A stretch of DNA of 49,017 nucleotides from Bacteroidales bacterium UBA4295 (GCA_002395805.1 DGVB01000009.1:1-49017); one strand, 5' to 3'. Numbered from the stretch's first letter, positions 16,401 through 25,001 are shown. Notes: a model not told the origin generated them from the letters alone. Numbers and translations: made by a program.

Positions 16401-19400
16401 ACCTGGCCTACTACCCGGAGGAGCGCGGTCAATACAACATCAACGCGAGCGAGATCGGCACGGACGGCAAGATGACTAACCCGAAGAAACGCTGGGGCGG
16501 AATCATGCGTCGGCTGGACAACACCGATTTCGAGAAAGCGAACATTGAGTATATCCAGTTCTGGCTGATGGATCCGGCTCTGACTAACCCGGAGGGGTAC
16601 GAGGGCGAGTTATACTTCAACCTCGGCGACATCAGCGAGGATATCCTGCGTGACGGCAAGAAAGCGTTTGAGCACGGACTGCCGGTGAGCACCGCCGACC
16701 AGGGTCGTGTGGACAGCACGATATGGGGTTATGTACCGCGCACGACGAGCACGGTAGTAGCCTTCAGCAACGAGGCGGGCGCACGTGCGATGCAGGACGT
16801 AGGTCTGAACGGTTTGAGCACCGCCCAGGAGCTGAGTTGGCCGGTCTATCAGCAATATCTGACCGAGCTGGAGAGCCGTGTGTCCGCAGACGTATGGAAC
16901 AGCTGGGGGACGGACCGTTTCTCTCCGCGTAACGACCCGGCGGGCGACAATTTCCACTACTATCGCGGCTCGGACTACGACCGCGATGAGGTACCGATCC
17001 TGGAGCGCTACAAACGATTCAACGGCACGGAGGGCAACTCGCCCGCGACGGAGCAGCAGACCGAGAGTTACGGTACGGCTTCGACCCTGACGCCGGATAT
17101 AGAGGATATCAACCAGGACAACACGCTGAACGAATACGAGAAATACTACCAATACAAAGTGATCCTTCGTCCGGACATGCTGGAGGTAGGGCGCCAGCAC
17201 ATCACGGAGAAGAAAGTGCGGCGCGTGACGCTTCGGAACGGTGAGACGCAGGAGGTGACCTGGTACCAATTCAAGATTCCTCTTCGCGGGGACAGCGCGA
17301 GCGTGCAGAAGGTAGGTTCTATCCGTAACTGGAAATCCATCCGGTTCATGCGAATGTACCTGACGGGATTCGAGAAAGAGACGCATCTTCGTTTCGCAAC
17401 TTTGGATCTGGTGCGTGGCGACTGGCGGCAGTACACTCGCGACCTGGCCCCTATCGGCACGGCGGTGAACACCGGTGCGTCGATCGACGTGCAGACCGTG
17501 AATATCGAAGAGAACAGCACGAGGACTCCGATCAACTATGTGCTGCCTCCCGGTGTGAGCCGTCAGACGGACCCGGGTCAAGCGCAGCTGATCGCTCAGA
17601 ACGAGCAGGCGATGGTGCTGCGCGTAGCGCATCTGAGTCCTCACGACGCACGAGCGATGTACAAGAACACGGGGTACGACATGCGGCAATACAAGAACCT
17701 GCAGATGTTCGTCCACGCCGAGAAGCTGGAGAATATCGATCCAGAGCTGAAGGACGGCGATCTGACGTGCTTCATCCGTCTCGGTACCGATTTGCGAAAC
17801 AACTACTACGAATACGAGATCCCTCTGCATCTGACCGCACCGGGGTTATACAACAACAACTCCGCCGTTGACCGGGAGACGGTATGGCCGCAAGAGAACA
17901 TGTTCGATTTCGCGCTGAAGGTACTGACAGACGCGAAGACGGCTCGCAACAAAGCGAAGCGTGCAGGCAACGAGGGCGTGAGCAACACGATCCCCTACAC
18001 TATCTACGACGACGCGAACGACAAGCCACAGAACAAGATCACGGTGCTCGGTAACCCGACATTGGAGGAAGTGAGCACGATCATGATCGGTGTGCGCAAC
18101 AACGGTCAGCACGAAGCAAGCGGCGAGATATGGGTGAACGAGTTGCGGTTAAGCCAGTTCAACGAACAAGGCGGTGTAGCCGCTATGGCTAACGCGGCTC
18201 TCGCCATCAGCGACATTGCGCAAGTGAACGTAGCCGGTCGATTAGAGACAGCCGGATACGGTTCGATCGAGTCGAACGTACTGGACCGCAACATGGACAA
18301 TTTCTACCAGCTCTCGGTAAGCGCAGCCCTCGAAGGCGGCCGTCTCTTCCCGGAGAAAGCGAAGATCCAGATGCCTCTCTACGTATCCTACAGCAACGAG
18401 ACGACGAGTCCGGATTACGACCCGCTAGACACCGATGTGAAGCTGAGCGAGACGCTGAGCACCTACGACACGAAAGAGGAACGCGACTCAATCAAACGCA
18501 TGACCAACACGGTACACGAGTCCACGTCCTTCAGCATAAGCAATCTGAAAGTGAACATCCACTCGAAGAAGAAAGATATGTTCTACGACCCGGCTAACTT
18601 CTCCATCTCCGCCTCCTACAACAAGCAGAACGAGCACTCACCGGAGATGGAAACGAACGTGACGACCGACCACCGTGGTTCATTCCAGTACGCGTACAGT
18701 TTCAACCCCAAACCGTGGGAGCCGTTCAGCAAAGTAGAGAAAGTGCAGAAAGTGAAATTCCTGAAAGAGATGAATTTCTACTACCTGCCTCAGTCCTGGG
18801 CGTTCAACACGAACATGCACCGTACGTTCAGTCACATGAAGATGCGCGACCTGGCCGGTGCGTCCGCTGACGCGATGGATCTGACCTTCAGCAAGGATTT
18901 CACCTGGGACCGCAACGTCGATATCAAATATGACCTGACGAAGAACATGAAGTTCTCGTTCCAGAGCGCGATGAACGCCATCATCGATGAAGGCAAGTAC
19001 ACGCCGGAGATCCTGAAGGGCCGCTATTTCGATCCGGAATTCAACCACGACCAATACGAGGCCTGGAAAGATACTATCCAGCGCTCTCTCGCCAAATGGG
19101 GTTCCCCATACACTTACCAGCAGGTCTTCACCGCGAGCTGGAACGTGCCGCTGAACCGTATACCGGGTCTGGACGCTCTGACGGCTAACGGATCGTACAA
19201 CGCGACCTATAACTGGACGCGCACGGCGTCAACGACGAACGGCGTGGACCGCGGTAACACCGTAAGCAGCCTGCAGAGCTGGCAGGTAGACGGCGGTATC
19301 AACTTCGAGACATGGTACAACCAGTCCAAATACTGGAAGACGATGACGCAGCGGTACACAGGCAGGGGCGGCCGTCAGCGTGCCTTCAAGCCGAAGACCT

Positions 19401-21058
19401 ACACCCAGACCGTGAGCCTGAAGAAGGGCGAAGCAGTGGAGATCACGCACCGTCTCAACAGCGAGACGCTGCAGATCAACGTGACCGACTCGACGGGCAA
19501 AGCGATTGCTGTTTCTTACCGTCCGGACGGCAACACCAAGGTCCGCGTCACCGCGAAGAAAGACTACGCGAACGCCATCGTGACGATCACGACAAAGGAT
19601 CCGAACCAACGTACGCCGGCGCAGGTAGCGGGCGACATGTTCGCGTATGTAGGGACGATGTTCCGCCGGCTGCAAGTGACCTACCGCGAGACGAACTCCA
19701 TGACTGTGCCGGGCTTCATGCCTGAAGCAGGATTCATGGGTCAGCGCAAAGCAGACGGCGCGTACGCCCCGGGATTTGACTTCGCCTTCGGCTTCATTCC
19801 CAATAACTTCATGGAGCGCGCGAGGACGCACGGCTGGCTGTCGGGCGACACCACTATCGTTCAACCCGCTACGCGGGCTCATACGTCGGATTTAGATATC
19901 AAACTGACGCTGGAGCCTCTGCCGGGATTCAAAATCCAGCTGAACGGCAAGCGCTATATGGCTTCGTCCACCTCTATCATCTACAACTACGGCGACCTGC
20001 AGGAGAACACGACCGGTTCATTCAATATCACCCAGGTAGCTATCGGGACGATGTTCAAACGCGTAGGGAGCCAAGAGGAGAACTTCGCGAACGCGGCCTT
20101 CGACCAGTTCATTGCGAACCGCGAGGTGCTGACCGAGCGCGTACAAAACCAATATACCGGTATCGACCTGCCGTCCTCGGGATTCTTAAGCAATGTACCT
20201 GTAGGCACCAAATACGACCCGACCAAACACGGTCGTGTGAACCGCAACTCGGCCGATGTGCTGGTGCCGGCGTTCCTGGCAGCATACACCGGTCAGAGCG
20301 CCGGTAGAGTCAGCCTGAACCCGTTCCTCGGCATTCTCAAAGTGCTGCCAAACTGGTCTGTGACCTACGACGGCCTGGGTAAGTTGCCATGGATGAAGGA
20401 CCATTTCAAGTCCGTAACCCTGACACACGCGTATACTTGTAAGTACGCTATCGGTTCGTTCGGTTCCTACTCCACCTGGGTAGGTGCAGACGGCGACAAC
20501 AAGATGCTCGGATTCGTACGCGACGTGACGACCGACGCCCCGCGTCCTTCGTCGTCCTACGACATCAGCAACGTGACGATCACCGAAGCATTCAGCCCGC
20601 TGATCGGACTGAACATGACGATGAAAAACTCGCTGAGCCTCAAAGCCGAGTACCGCAAGCAAAGGAACCTGGCGCTCAACGTGACCAGCGTTCAGTTGAC
20701 AGAAGGCCACACCTCGGAGTTCGTCATAGGCGGCGGATACACGATCAAGAATCTGAATTTCATCACCAAGAAGAAAGACGGCGGCCAGAAGAAAGTAAGC
20801 AACGACCTGAAGTTGCAAGTAGATATATCCTACAAGGATGTGAAGATGCTGCTGCGCAAGGTAGAAGAAGGTATCACGCAGGCTTCGTCCGGCAACAAAG
20901 TGCTGGGCATCAAGATCTCCGCGGACTACGTGCTGAGCCAGAAGATCAACCTGCAGCTATTCTACGACCACCAGGGTACTACACCGCTCATCTCGTCGTC
21001 TTATCCGGTGAAGGCCGACAATGTAGGATTGAATATCAAGTTGATGCTGACGAGGTAG
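13442..21058 (+). CDS. sprA: Type IX secretion outer-membrane translocon SprA
   Basis: Very large (2538 residues) outer-membrane beta-barrel that forms the protein-conducting pore of the type IX secretion system. A signal peptide (KNRYLYIVLVSLLLWLPVVTTGIDAQ) is followed by a charged, coiled-coil-like stretch (about 30-60), then the SprA body with FGVLMTLKNS-like plug and barrel features such as FGPGGVQLKMQGSAELLFGFKH, QLIAQNEQAMVLRV, FVHAEKL, RLSQFNEQGG and TLEPLPGFKIQLNGKR. The only usable start is a TTG, since a TGA precedes it two codons upstream; it lies inside a heptamer array. Residues about 65-82 (DANGDAALNGANGANS) are an NG element, and about 2140-2147 a CCCGC-TAC-GCGGG palindrome. 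Cargo may include the tail-bearing proteins at 10.6 and 41.5 kb. Confidence 0.95.
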   Translation: MKNRYLYIVLVSLLLWLPVVTTGIDAQKSGGKSLKELVAEEKARKEAERAEREKAAANAATKGRNDANGDAALNGANGANSVLSPEEAADYVTETDSAIWAPTKVKQLGVQNFGELNQPYSSLDLQDPSNISTTVEYQPETGTYVIHTRIGETDVTTPYMLTQDEYNHYAERQIMHQYWQQKIGEVEHNNESKFDITDMKFNIGPADKVFGPGGVQLKMQGSAELLFGFKHQYIANPSLTARARNNNIFDFDEKIQASIQGKVGTKLNFNMSYNTEASFSFDQQNLKLNYKGEEDDIIQSIEAGNVTLDLPSSLIRGSQALFGIKTNLKFGKFKIQALISQQNSEAQTVSSKGGAQMTRFDISGDSYDENRHFFLSHYFRDHYEEAMASVPYIASGITINKIEVWITNKRGNYDQARNIVAFADLGENSTHTYNENWGSAPGLVPDNSANDLYATIKTTDFRDLQQTSTALEGLNGMEGGNDFEKIESARLLTSSEYTLNSALGYISLKSALNQDEVLAVAYEYTYNGKVYQVGEFSTDGNEELHAPAALALKMLKNSANAPNKKGRGTWDLMMKNIYSLGATSINQEKFELYVTYRNDSVGTDVQYLNEGPEGINGKQLLRVMNLDRLDQKHNASPDGRFDFIEGLTVYASSGKIIFPVLEPFGSHLAKALGNDARLTKKYCFPELYDSTLIVAQELSEKNKFHLTGKYKGTNGSEIRLGAMNVPRGSVTVTAGGATLIENVDYTVDYTMGTVTILNTSILESGTNVDVKLENQSTFSLQRKSLFGAHLEYEFNKDLVIGGTIMHLRERPLTTKVNTGSEPLANTIWGVNGSWKTEMQWLTNAIDKIPWITATAPSTFQINAEFAHLIPGHTRDVGAVGTAYIDDFESTTTNIDVHYPSYWFLASTPTVFDESKDINQPSYNKNRAHLSWFTVDPIFGYPQSNTPAHIKNDLAALSDHRTRIVYQDEIYPNRQEASNVDTKLPVLNLAYYPEERGQYNINASEIGTDGKMTNPKKRWGGIMRRLDNTDFEKANIEYIQFWLMDPALTNPEGYEGELYFNLGDISEDILRDGKKAFEHGLPVSTADQGRVDSTIWGYVPRTTSTVVAFSNEAGARAMQDVGLNGLSTAQELSWPVYQQYLTELESRVSADVWNSWGTDRFSPRNDPAGDNFHYYRGSDYDRDEVPILERYKRFNGTEGNSPATEQQTESYGTASTLTPDIEDINQDNTLNEYEKYYQYKVILRPDMLEVGRQHITEKKVRRVTLRNGETQEVTWYQFKIPLRGDSASVQKVGSIRNWKSIRFMRMYLTGFEKETHLRFATLDLVRGDWRQYTRDLAPIGTAVNTGASIDVQTVNIEENSTRTPINYVLPPGVSRQTDPGQAQLIAQNEQAMVLRVAHLSPHDARAMYKNTGYDMRQYKNLQMFVHAEKLENIDPELKDGDLTCFIRLGTDLRNNYYEYEIPLHLTAPGLYNNNSAVDRETVWPQENMFDFALKVLTDAKTARNKAKRAGNEGVSNTIPYTIYDDANDKPQNKITVLGNPTLEEVSTIMIGVRNNGQHEASGEIWVNELRLSQFNEQGGVAAMANAALAISDIAQVNVAGRLETAGYGSIESNVLDRNMDNFYQLSVSAALEGGRLFPEKAKIQMPLYVSYSNETTSPDYDPLDTDVKLSETLSTYDTKEERDSIKRMTNTVHESTSFSISNLKVNIHSKKKDMFYDPANFSISASYNKQNEHSPEMETNVTTDHRGSFQYAYSFNPKPWEPFSKVEKVQKVKFLKEMNFYYLPQSWAFNTNMHRTFSHMKMRDLAGASADAMDLTFSKDFTWDRNVDIKYDLTKNMKFSFQSAMNAIIDEGKYTPEILKGRYFDPEFNHDQYEAWKDTIQRSLAKWGSPYTYQQVFTASWNVPLNRIPGLDALTANGSYNATYNWTRTASTTNGVDRGNTVSSLQSWQVDGGINFETWYNQSKYWKTMTQRYTGRGGRQRAFKPKTYTQTVSLKKGEAVEITHRLNSETLQINVTDSTGKAIAVSYRPDGNTKVRVTAKKDYANAIVTITTKDPNQRTPAQVAGDMFAYVGTMFRRLQVTYRETNSMTVPGFMPEAGFMGQRKADGAYAPGFDFAFGFIPNNFMERARTHGWLSGDTTIVQPATRAHTSDLDIKLTLEPLPGFKIQLNGKRYMASSTSIIYNYGDLQENTTGSFNITQVAIGTMFKRVGSQEENFANAAFDQFIANREVLTERVQNQYTGIDLPSSGFLSNVPVGTKYDPTKHGRVNRNSADVLVPAFLAAYTGQSAGRVSLNPFLGILKVLPNWSVTYDGLGKLPWMKDHFKSVTLTHAYTCKYAIGSFGSYSTWVGADGDNKMLGFVRDVTTDAPRPSSSYDISNVTITEAFSPLIGLNMTMKNSLSLKAEYRKQRNLALNVTSVQLTEGHTSEFVIGGGYTIKNLNFITKKKDGGQKKVSNDLKLQVDISYKDVKMLLRKVEEGITQASSGNKVLGIKISADYVLSQKINLQLFYDHQGTTPLISSSYPVKADNVGLNIKLMLTR
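13634..13685 (+). repeat. NG element in sprA
   Basis: AATGATGCAAATGGTGACG.. with the GGTGACGCTGCGCTTAAT core, read as NDANGDAALNGANGANS in the linker after the charged N-terminal stretch. Confidence 0.85.
19863..19880 (+). repeat. Small palindrome CCCGC-TAC-GCGGG in sprA
   Basis: Perfect 5-bp arms around TAC, followed by CTCA; like the GCTCGC-TAC-GCGAGC-TCA in mfd at 21918. Read as PATRAH before a DLDIKLTLEP strand. Could be chance. Confidence 0.4.
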
Positions 21059-21098
21059 AGGTTAGAGGTTTAGAGTTTAGAGGTTAGAGGTTATGAGT
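21053..21098 (+). repeat. Heptamer array (GGTTAGA type) upstream of the NadR-like gene
   Basis: GGTTAGA / GGTTTAGA / GTTTAGA units from the sprA stop to the next ATG; the start codon is in the last unit (GGTTATGA). Confidence 0.8.
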
Positions 21099-21575
21099 TA
21101 TAAAGTAGGGATCATAGGGCCGGAGAGTACGGGTAAGAGCGTGTTAGCGAAATACTTGGCGAAGCGCTACGAAGGCGTTTTAGTGACCGAGTACGCGCGC
21201 ACGTACGTAGAGCAAAAAGGTTCGACGGAAATCAGCTATGAGGAACTATGCGCGATAGCGAAGCACCAGATAGAGGAGATGTCGAAAGTCGAAAGTCGAA
21301 AGACAAAAGACGAAAGCGTGTATTTTTTTGACACGGAGTTGGTGGTGACCAAAGTGTGGTTCGCATACGCGTTCGGAGAAGTGCCGGGATGGCTGGAGAA
21401 GGCTATCAAGAGTTATCCGATGGATGTCTATCTGCTGACTTATCCGGACACGCCCTGGACACAAGACGGCGCCCGCTATAACGGGACAGACGAGATACGA
21501 AAAGAACTATTTGACCGATACGAAGCGGAGATACAGGCCCTGGACATCCCGTACTATATCATCCGCCACGAATAA
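21093..21575 (+). CDS. NadR-like P-loop kinase (AAA_28 type) with heptamer insert
   Basis: Small ATPase/kinase resembling the C-terminal ribosylnicotinamide kinase domain of NadR. The 160 residues show a Walker A motif GPESTGKSVLAKYLA, TEYARTYVEQ, AIAKHQIEE, FFDTELVVTKVWF (Walker B-like Asp) and DTPWTQDGAR(Y). Residues about 63-74 (SKVESRKTKDES) are the translation of a GTCGAAA heptamer array and separate the QIEE helix from the FFDTE strand, which are normally closer. A role in NAD salvage is likely from family knowledge but not shown by neighbours. It is followed after 9 bases by mfd. Confidence 0.75.
   Translation: MSYKVGIIGPESTGKSVLAKYLAKRYEGVLVTEYARTYVEQKGSTEISYEELCAIAKHQIEEMSKVESRKTKDESVYFFDTELVVTKVWFAYAFGEVPGWLEKAIKSYPMDVYLLTYPDTPWTQDGARYNGTDEIRKELFDRYEAEIQALDIPYYIIRHE
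21280..21316 (+). repeat. Heptamer array (GTCGAAA type) in frame in the NadR-like gene
   Basis: GTCGAAA x3, then GACAAAA and GACGAAA; read as SKVESRKTKDES. Confidence 0.8.
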
Positions 21576-21584
21576 AGAAGAGAC

Positions 21585-24500
21585 ATGCAGATCGAGGATC
21601 TGGACATATTATTCGGCCAACACCCTGAGATCGCCTTAGCGCGACGGGAGTTGCAGAAAGGGAAAGGGACCCACCTTCTCCTGAGCGGCTTGCACGCGAG
21701 TGCGCGCGCGCTGGCGCTGGCGCATATTGGGACGCCTCTCTTCGTAGTGATCGACAACGCAGAAGAGGCACAATATATCTATGGCGATCTGAGGTCGATA
21801 GAGGGACAAAGGAACAAGGAACAAGGCACAAGGGTGTTCTTTTTTCCTTCTTCCAGACGCCGTCGTACGACGGACGATGCCGCCATGATCCAGCGGACAG
21901 AGACTTTAACAATGATCGCTCGCTACGCGAGCTCAATGAGCACGACTCCGTCGCTCAATGATGGATTGATTATTGTCACCTATCCGGAGGCGATTGCAGA
22001 GCCGGTGCCGCCCAAAGCGGAGCTGACGAAAAGCAGCCTGAGCCTGGCCGCAGGCCAAGAGATCCAGCAGAGCACACTCGGCGAGCAGTTAAACCAATTA
22101 GGTTTCGAGCGGGTGGATTTTGTCTTCCAGCCGGGTCAGTACGCTATTCGCGGGAGTATCGTGGACATCTACAGTTACAGCCACGATATACCTTACCGCC
22201 TTGATTTCTTCGGCGACGAGATAGACAGTATCCGCGAGTTTGACATAGAGGATCAGCTGAGCAAGAGCCGCGTCGAAGAAGCGGAGATAGTGGGCTCTTC
22301 AAATGGTGAAAATGGTGGGGATGGAGCAAATGATGCTTCGATCGTGGATTATCTGACTGAAGATTATGTATGGGTAAGCAATGAATGGAGTGTGGTGCAG
22401 TATAAAATAAGTACAGAGCACAGAGTACAGAATACAGACCAAATTACAATCCAGGATCGCAAGACGATCGAGATCAACGAGAAGAGTTCATTCCCGACGC
22501 ACAGCAAGATCAGTTTCGATACTATGCCGCAGCCTATATTCCATAAGCAGTTTGACCTGCTGACCGAAGATCTGAAGCGGCATATAGACGAGGGATACAA
22601 GGTGTATATCTTAGCCGAGCAGCAGAAACAGTTAGACCGACTGAAGGCAATTTTGAGCGCGACGATTAATGGTGAAAATGGTGACGCTGCGCTTAATGGT
22701 GAAAATGGTGACGCTGCGCTTAATGGTGGAATGTTTATCGGGATCAACGCGACGCTGCACGAGGGTTTTGTGGACCGGGGTCTGAAGATATGCTGCTACA
22801 CCGACCACCAGATATTCGAGCGCTACCACCGTGTGGCCATGAGCAGCGAGAACGCTCGACGCGGAAAAGCCATCATCACGCTTAGGGAGATCAACCAGTT
22901 ACAGATAGGCGACTACGTGGTACACTCCGATCACGGTATAGCGAAATTCGGCGGCTTAGTCACCACACCGGTCAACGGGAAGCCCCAGGAGATGATCAAG
23001 TTGAACTACCGCGACGGTGCGTGCGTCTTCGTCAGCATCCATAACCTGCACCGGATCAGCAAATACAAAGGTCGCGAAGGCTCTGAGCCGACGATAGCGC
23101 GTCTGGGCAGCGGCCAATGGGAGCGTCTCAAAGAACGGACCAAAGACAAAGTAAAAGACATTGCCCGCGACCTGATCCGCCTATATGCGACCCGCAAACA
23201 GCAGAAAGGTTTTGCCTACTCGCCCGACGGATATATGCAGCATGAGTTGGAGGCTTCGTTCCTCTACGAGGACACGCCGGATCAGGCGAAAGCGACCGCG
23301 GACGTGAAGCGCGACCTGGAGAGCCCGATGCCGATGGACCGATTAGTATGCGGCGACGTAGGATTCGGCAAGACCGAAGTGGCGATGCGGGCTGCATTCA
23401 AAGTGGCGACGGACGGCAAACAAGTGGCAGTATTAGTGCCGACGACCGTGTTAGCGCTACAGCACTACAACACCTTCCACGAGCGGATGAAAAACATGCC
23501 GGTACGGATCGAATATATCAGCCGTCTCAAGTCCGCCAAAGAGATCAAAGAACTATTAGCCGATCTGGAAGCAGGCAAGATAGATATCCTGATCGGTACC
23601 CACAAGATCATCGGCAAGAACGTCAAATGGCACGATTTAGGGCTGTTGATTATTGATGAGGAACAGAAATTCGGTGTGGCGGCGAAAGAGAAGCTGAAGA
23701 GTCTGCGGGCGAACATTGATGTACTGACGCTGACGGCCACCCCTATACCGAGGACCTTGCAGTTCTCGCTATTAGGAGCACGCGACCTGAGCATCATGAC
23801 CACCCCACCGCCGAACAGGTACCCCGTGCAGACGGAACTCATCACCATAGACGACGAAGATATCATCAAAGAGGCGATAGAGCTGGAGATGGCGCGCAAC
23901 GGTCAGATTTTCATCGTCAACAACCGTATAGAGATGTTACCGCGGATCGAGCGCCGCATTCAGAAACTATGCCCGGAAGCACGGATCATAGTGGCTCACG
24001 GTCAGCTGCCGGCAGGCGAGATGGAGGAGAGGCTGGAGGCATTCATCAACTACGACTACGATATCCTGCTCTCAACGACTATCATCGAGTCCGGCGTAGA
24101 TATACCGAACGTGAACACGATCCTCATCTTCTCGGCGGACAAATACGGTCTGGCGGATCTGCATCAGTTACGCGGCCGTGTAGGACGAAGCAACCGGAAA
24201 GCCTATTGCTATCTCATTGCGCCGGAGAAAGAGCTGCTGACGGACGATGCGCGCAGACGACTCGAAGCGCTGAGCACCTTTGCGGAATTAGGCGCAGGAT
24301 TCAATCTCGCCATGCAGGATCTGGATATTCGCGGCGCGGGAAACATGCTGGGCGCCGAACAGTCCGGTTTCATTGCCGATTTAGGATACGAGACCTACCA
24401 GCGCATCCTGAGCGAAGCGGTGGAAGAGTTGAAAGAAGAAATGGTGGAGAATGATGGAATGAGCGCGACTATGTCGCTCAATGATGCGGCTGCGCCGCTG

Positions 24501-25001
24501 TATGATGAGAGACACCTCTGGTGCGCAGACGCGCAATTAGAGACAGATATAGCCGTTTGTTTCCCCAGCGAATATATCGAGAATATATCCGAACGGATTA
24601 CCCTCTACCGCGAATTGGACAGCCTGCGCAACGAAGATCAGCTGCTGGACTACCGCAAGCGGCTTATTGACCGTTTCGGTCCTCTGCCCGAGCAGGCGGA
24701 GGAGCTGCTGGAGGTCGTGCGCTTAAGATGGCTCTGCTGCAGGTTAGGGATCGAGAAGATATTGCTCAAAGGCGAGCATATGACAATGTACCTGGTACAG
24801 AATAAAGAGGCGTACTGGCAGTCCCGGCAGTTCGGCAACATGATCCAGTATGCCGTCACGAGACCCGAGCGATGCACGATGCAGGAGGAGCGAGACAAGA
24901 AAGGGTTTAAGACCGGGCGGCGGTATATGACTATTACCAATGTCAAGACCATTAACGGGGCTATCACACTGCTCCACAAAGTGGAGACAGGGGAATTGTA
25001 A
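21585..25001 (+). CDS. mfd: Transcription-repair coupling factor Mfd carrying six repeat inserts
   Basis: ATP-dependent translocase that removes stalled RNA polymerase and recruits UvrAB. The 1138 residues contain a UvrB-like N-terminal module (GQYAIRGSIVDIYSY, YRLDFFGDEIDSIREFD), an RNA-polymerase-interaction domain (IGDYVVHSDHGIAKFGGL, MIKLNYRDG), a RecG-like helicase with Walker A GDVGFGKTEVA (590-600) and DEEQ (691-694), TATPIPRTLQFS, HQLRGRVGRS, and the C-terminal UvrA-occluding domain (ERITLYRELD, DRFGPLP). Inserts of repeat origin lie at about residues 73-83, 109-127, 239-252, 274-288, 361-383 and 954-977. All are outside helicase motifs. The protein is therefore predicted active but loop-expanded. 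The following kdsB starts 30 bases on, after a heptamer array. Confidence 0.95.
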   Translation: MQIEDLDILFGQHPEIALARRELQKGKGTHLLLSGLHASARALALAHIGTPLFVVIDNAEEAQYIYGDLRSIEGQRNKEQGTRVFFFPSSRRRRTTDDAAMIQRTETLTMIARYASSMSTTPSLNDGLIIVTYPEAIAEPVPPKAELTKSSLSLAAGQEIQQSTLGEQLNQLGFERVDFVFQPGQYAIRGSIVDIYSYSHDIPYRLDFFGDEIDSIREFDIEDQLSKSRVEEAEIVGSSNGENGGDGANDASIVDYLTEDYVWVSNEWSVVQYKISTEHRVQNTDQITIQDRKTIEINEKSSFPTHSKISFDTMPQPIFHKQFDLLTEDLKRHIDEGYKVYILAEQQKQLDRLKAILSATINGENGDAALNGENGDAALNGGMFIGINATLHEGFVDRGLKICCYTDHQIFERYHRVAMSSENARRGKAIITLREINQLQIGDYVVHSDHGIAKFGGLVTTPVNGKPQEMIKLNYRDGACVFVSIHNLHRISKYKGREGSEPTIARLGSGQWERLKERTKDKVKDIARDLIRLYATRKQQKGFAYSPDGYMQHELEASFLYEDTPDQAKATADVKRDLESPMPMDRLVCGDVGFGKTEVAMRAAFKVATDGKQVAVLVPTTVLALQHYNTFHERMKNMPVRIEYISRLKSAKEIKELLADLEAGKIDILIGTHKIIGKNVKWHDLGLLIIDEEQKFGVAAKEKLKSLRANIDVLTLTATPIPRTLQFSLLGARDLSIMTTPPPNRYPVQTELITIDDEDIIKEAIELEMARNGQIFIVNNRIEMLPRIERRIQKLCPEARIIVAHGQLPAGEMEERLEAFINYDYDILLSTTIIESGVDIPNVNTILIFSADKYGLADLHQLRGRVGRSNRKAYCYLIAPEKELLTDDARRRLEALSTFAELGAGFNLAMQDLDIRGAGNMLGAEQSGFIADLGYETYQRILSEAVEELKEEMVENDGMSATMSLNDAAAPLYDERHLWCADAQLETDIAVCFPSEYIENISERITLYRELDSLRNEDQLLDYRKRLIDRFGPLPEQAEELLEVVRLRWLCCRLGIEKILLKGEHMTMYLVQNKEAYWQSRQFGNMIQYAVTRPERCTMQEERDKKGFKTGRRYMTITNVKTINGAITLLHKVETGEL
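21801..21834 (+). repeat. Heptamer array (GGAACAA type) in mfd
   Basis: Units GGACAAA, GGAACAA, GGAACAA, GGCACAA; read as GQRNKEQGTR before the VFFFPSS strand. Confidence 0.75.
21911..21965 (+). repeat. SLND-type element copy 1 in mfd with GCTCGC-TAC-GCGAGC palindrome
   Basis: Palindrome at 21918-21932, then a 30-base unit at 21935-21964 beginning AATGAGC and ending GTCGCTCAATGATGG. Read as MSTTPSLND. 26 of 30 bases match the copy at 24458. Confidence 0.7.
22301..22338 (+). repeat. Degenerate NG element in mfd
   Basis: AAATGGTGAAAATGGTGGGG and ATGGAGCAAATGATGC; read as NGENGGDGANDAS. Lacks the GACGCTGCGCTT core. Confidence 0.65.
22406..22446 (+). repeat. Heptamer array (ACAGAGT type) in mfd
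   Basis: ACAGAGC, ACAGAGT, ACAGAAT, ACAGACC units; read as STEHRVQNTDQITI. Confidence 0.75.
22665..22731 (+). repeat. Tandem NG element in mfd
   Basis: Two copies of a 27-base unit with the exact GGTGACGCTGCGCTTAAT core, joined by GGTGAAAAT; read as NGENGDAALNGENGDAALNGG just before a conserved HEGFVDRGLKICCYTD stretch. Confidence 0.88.
24446..24511 (+). repeat. SLND-type element copy 2 in mfd
   Basis: 30-base unit at 24458-24487 matching the copy at 21935, followed by GCGGCTGCGCCGC. Read as MSATMSLNDAAAPLYD in the linker before the C-terminal domain. Confidence 0.7.

Noticed and set aside
13442..21058. Many long reading frames on the minus strand and in other frames within sprA
   Set aside because: They lie wholly inside a clearly conserved gene, show no family motifs, and are Arg/His/Val-rich as expected for antisense frames of this codon usage.
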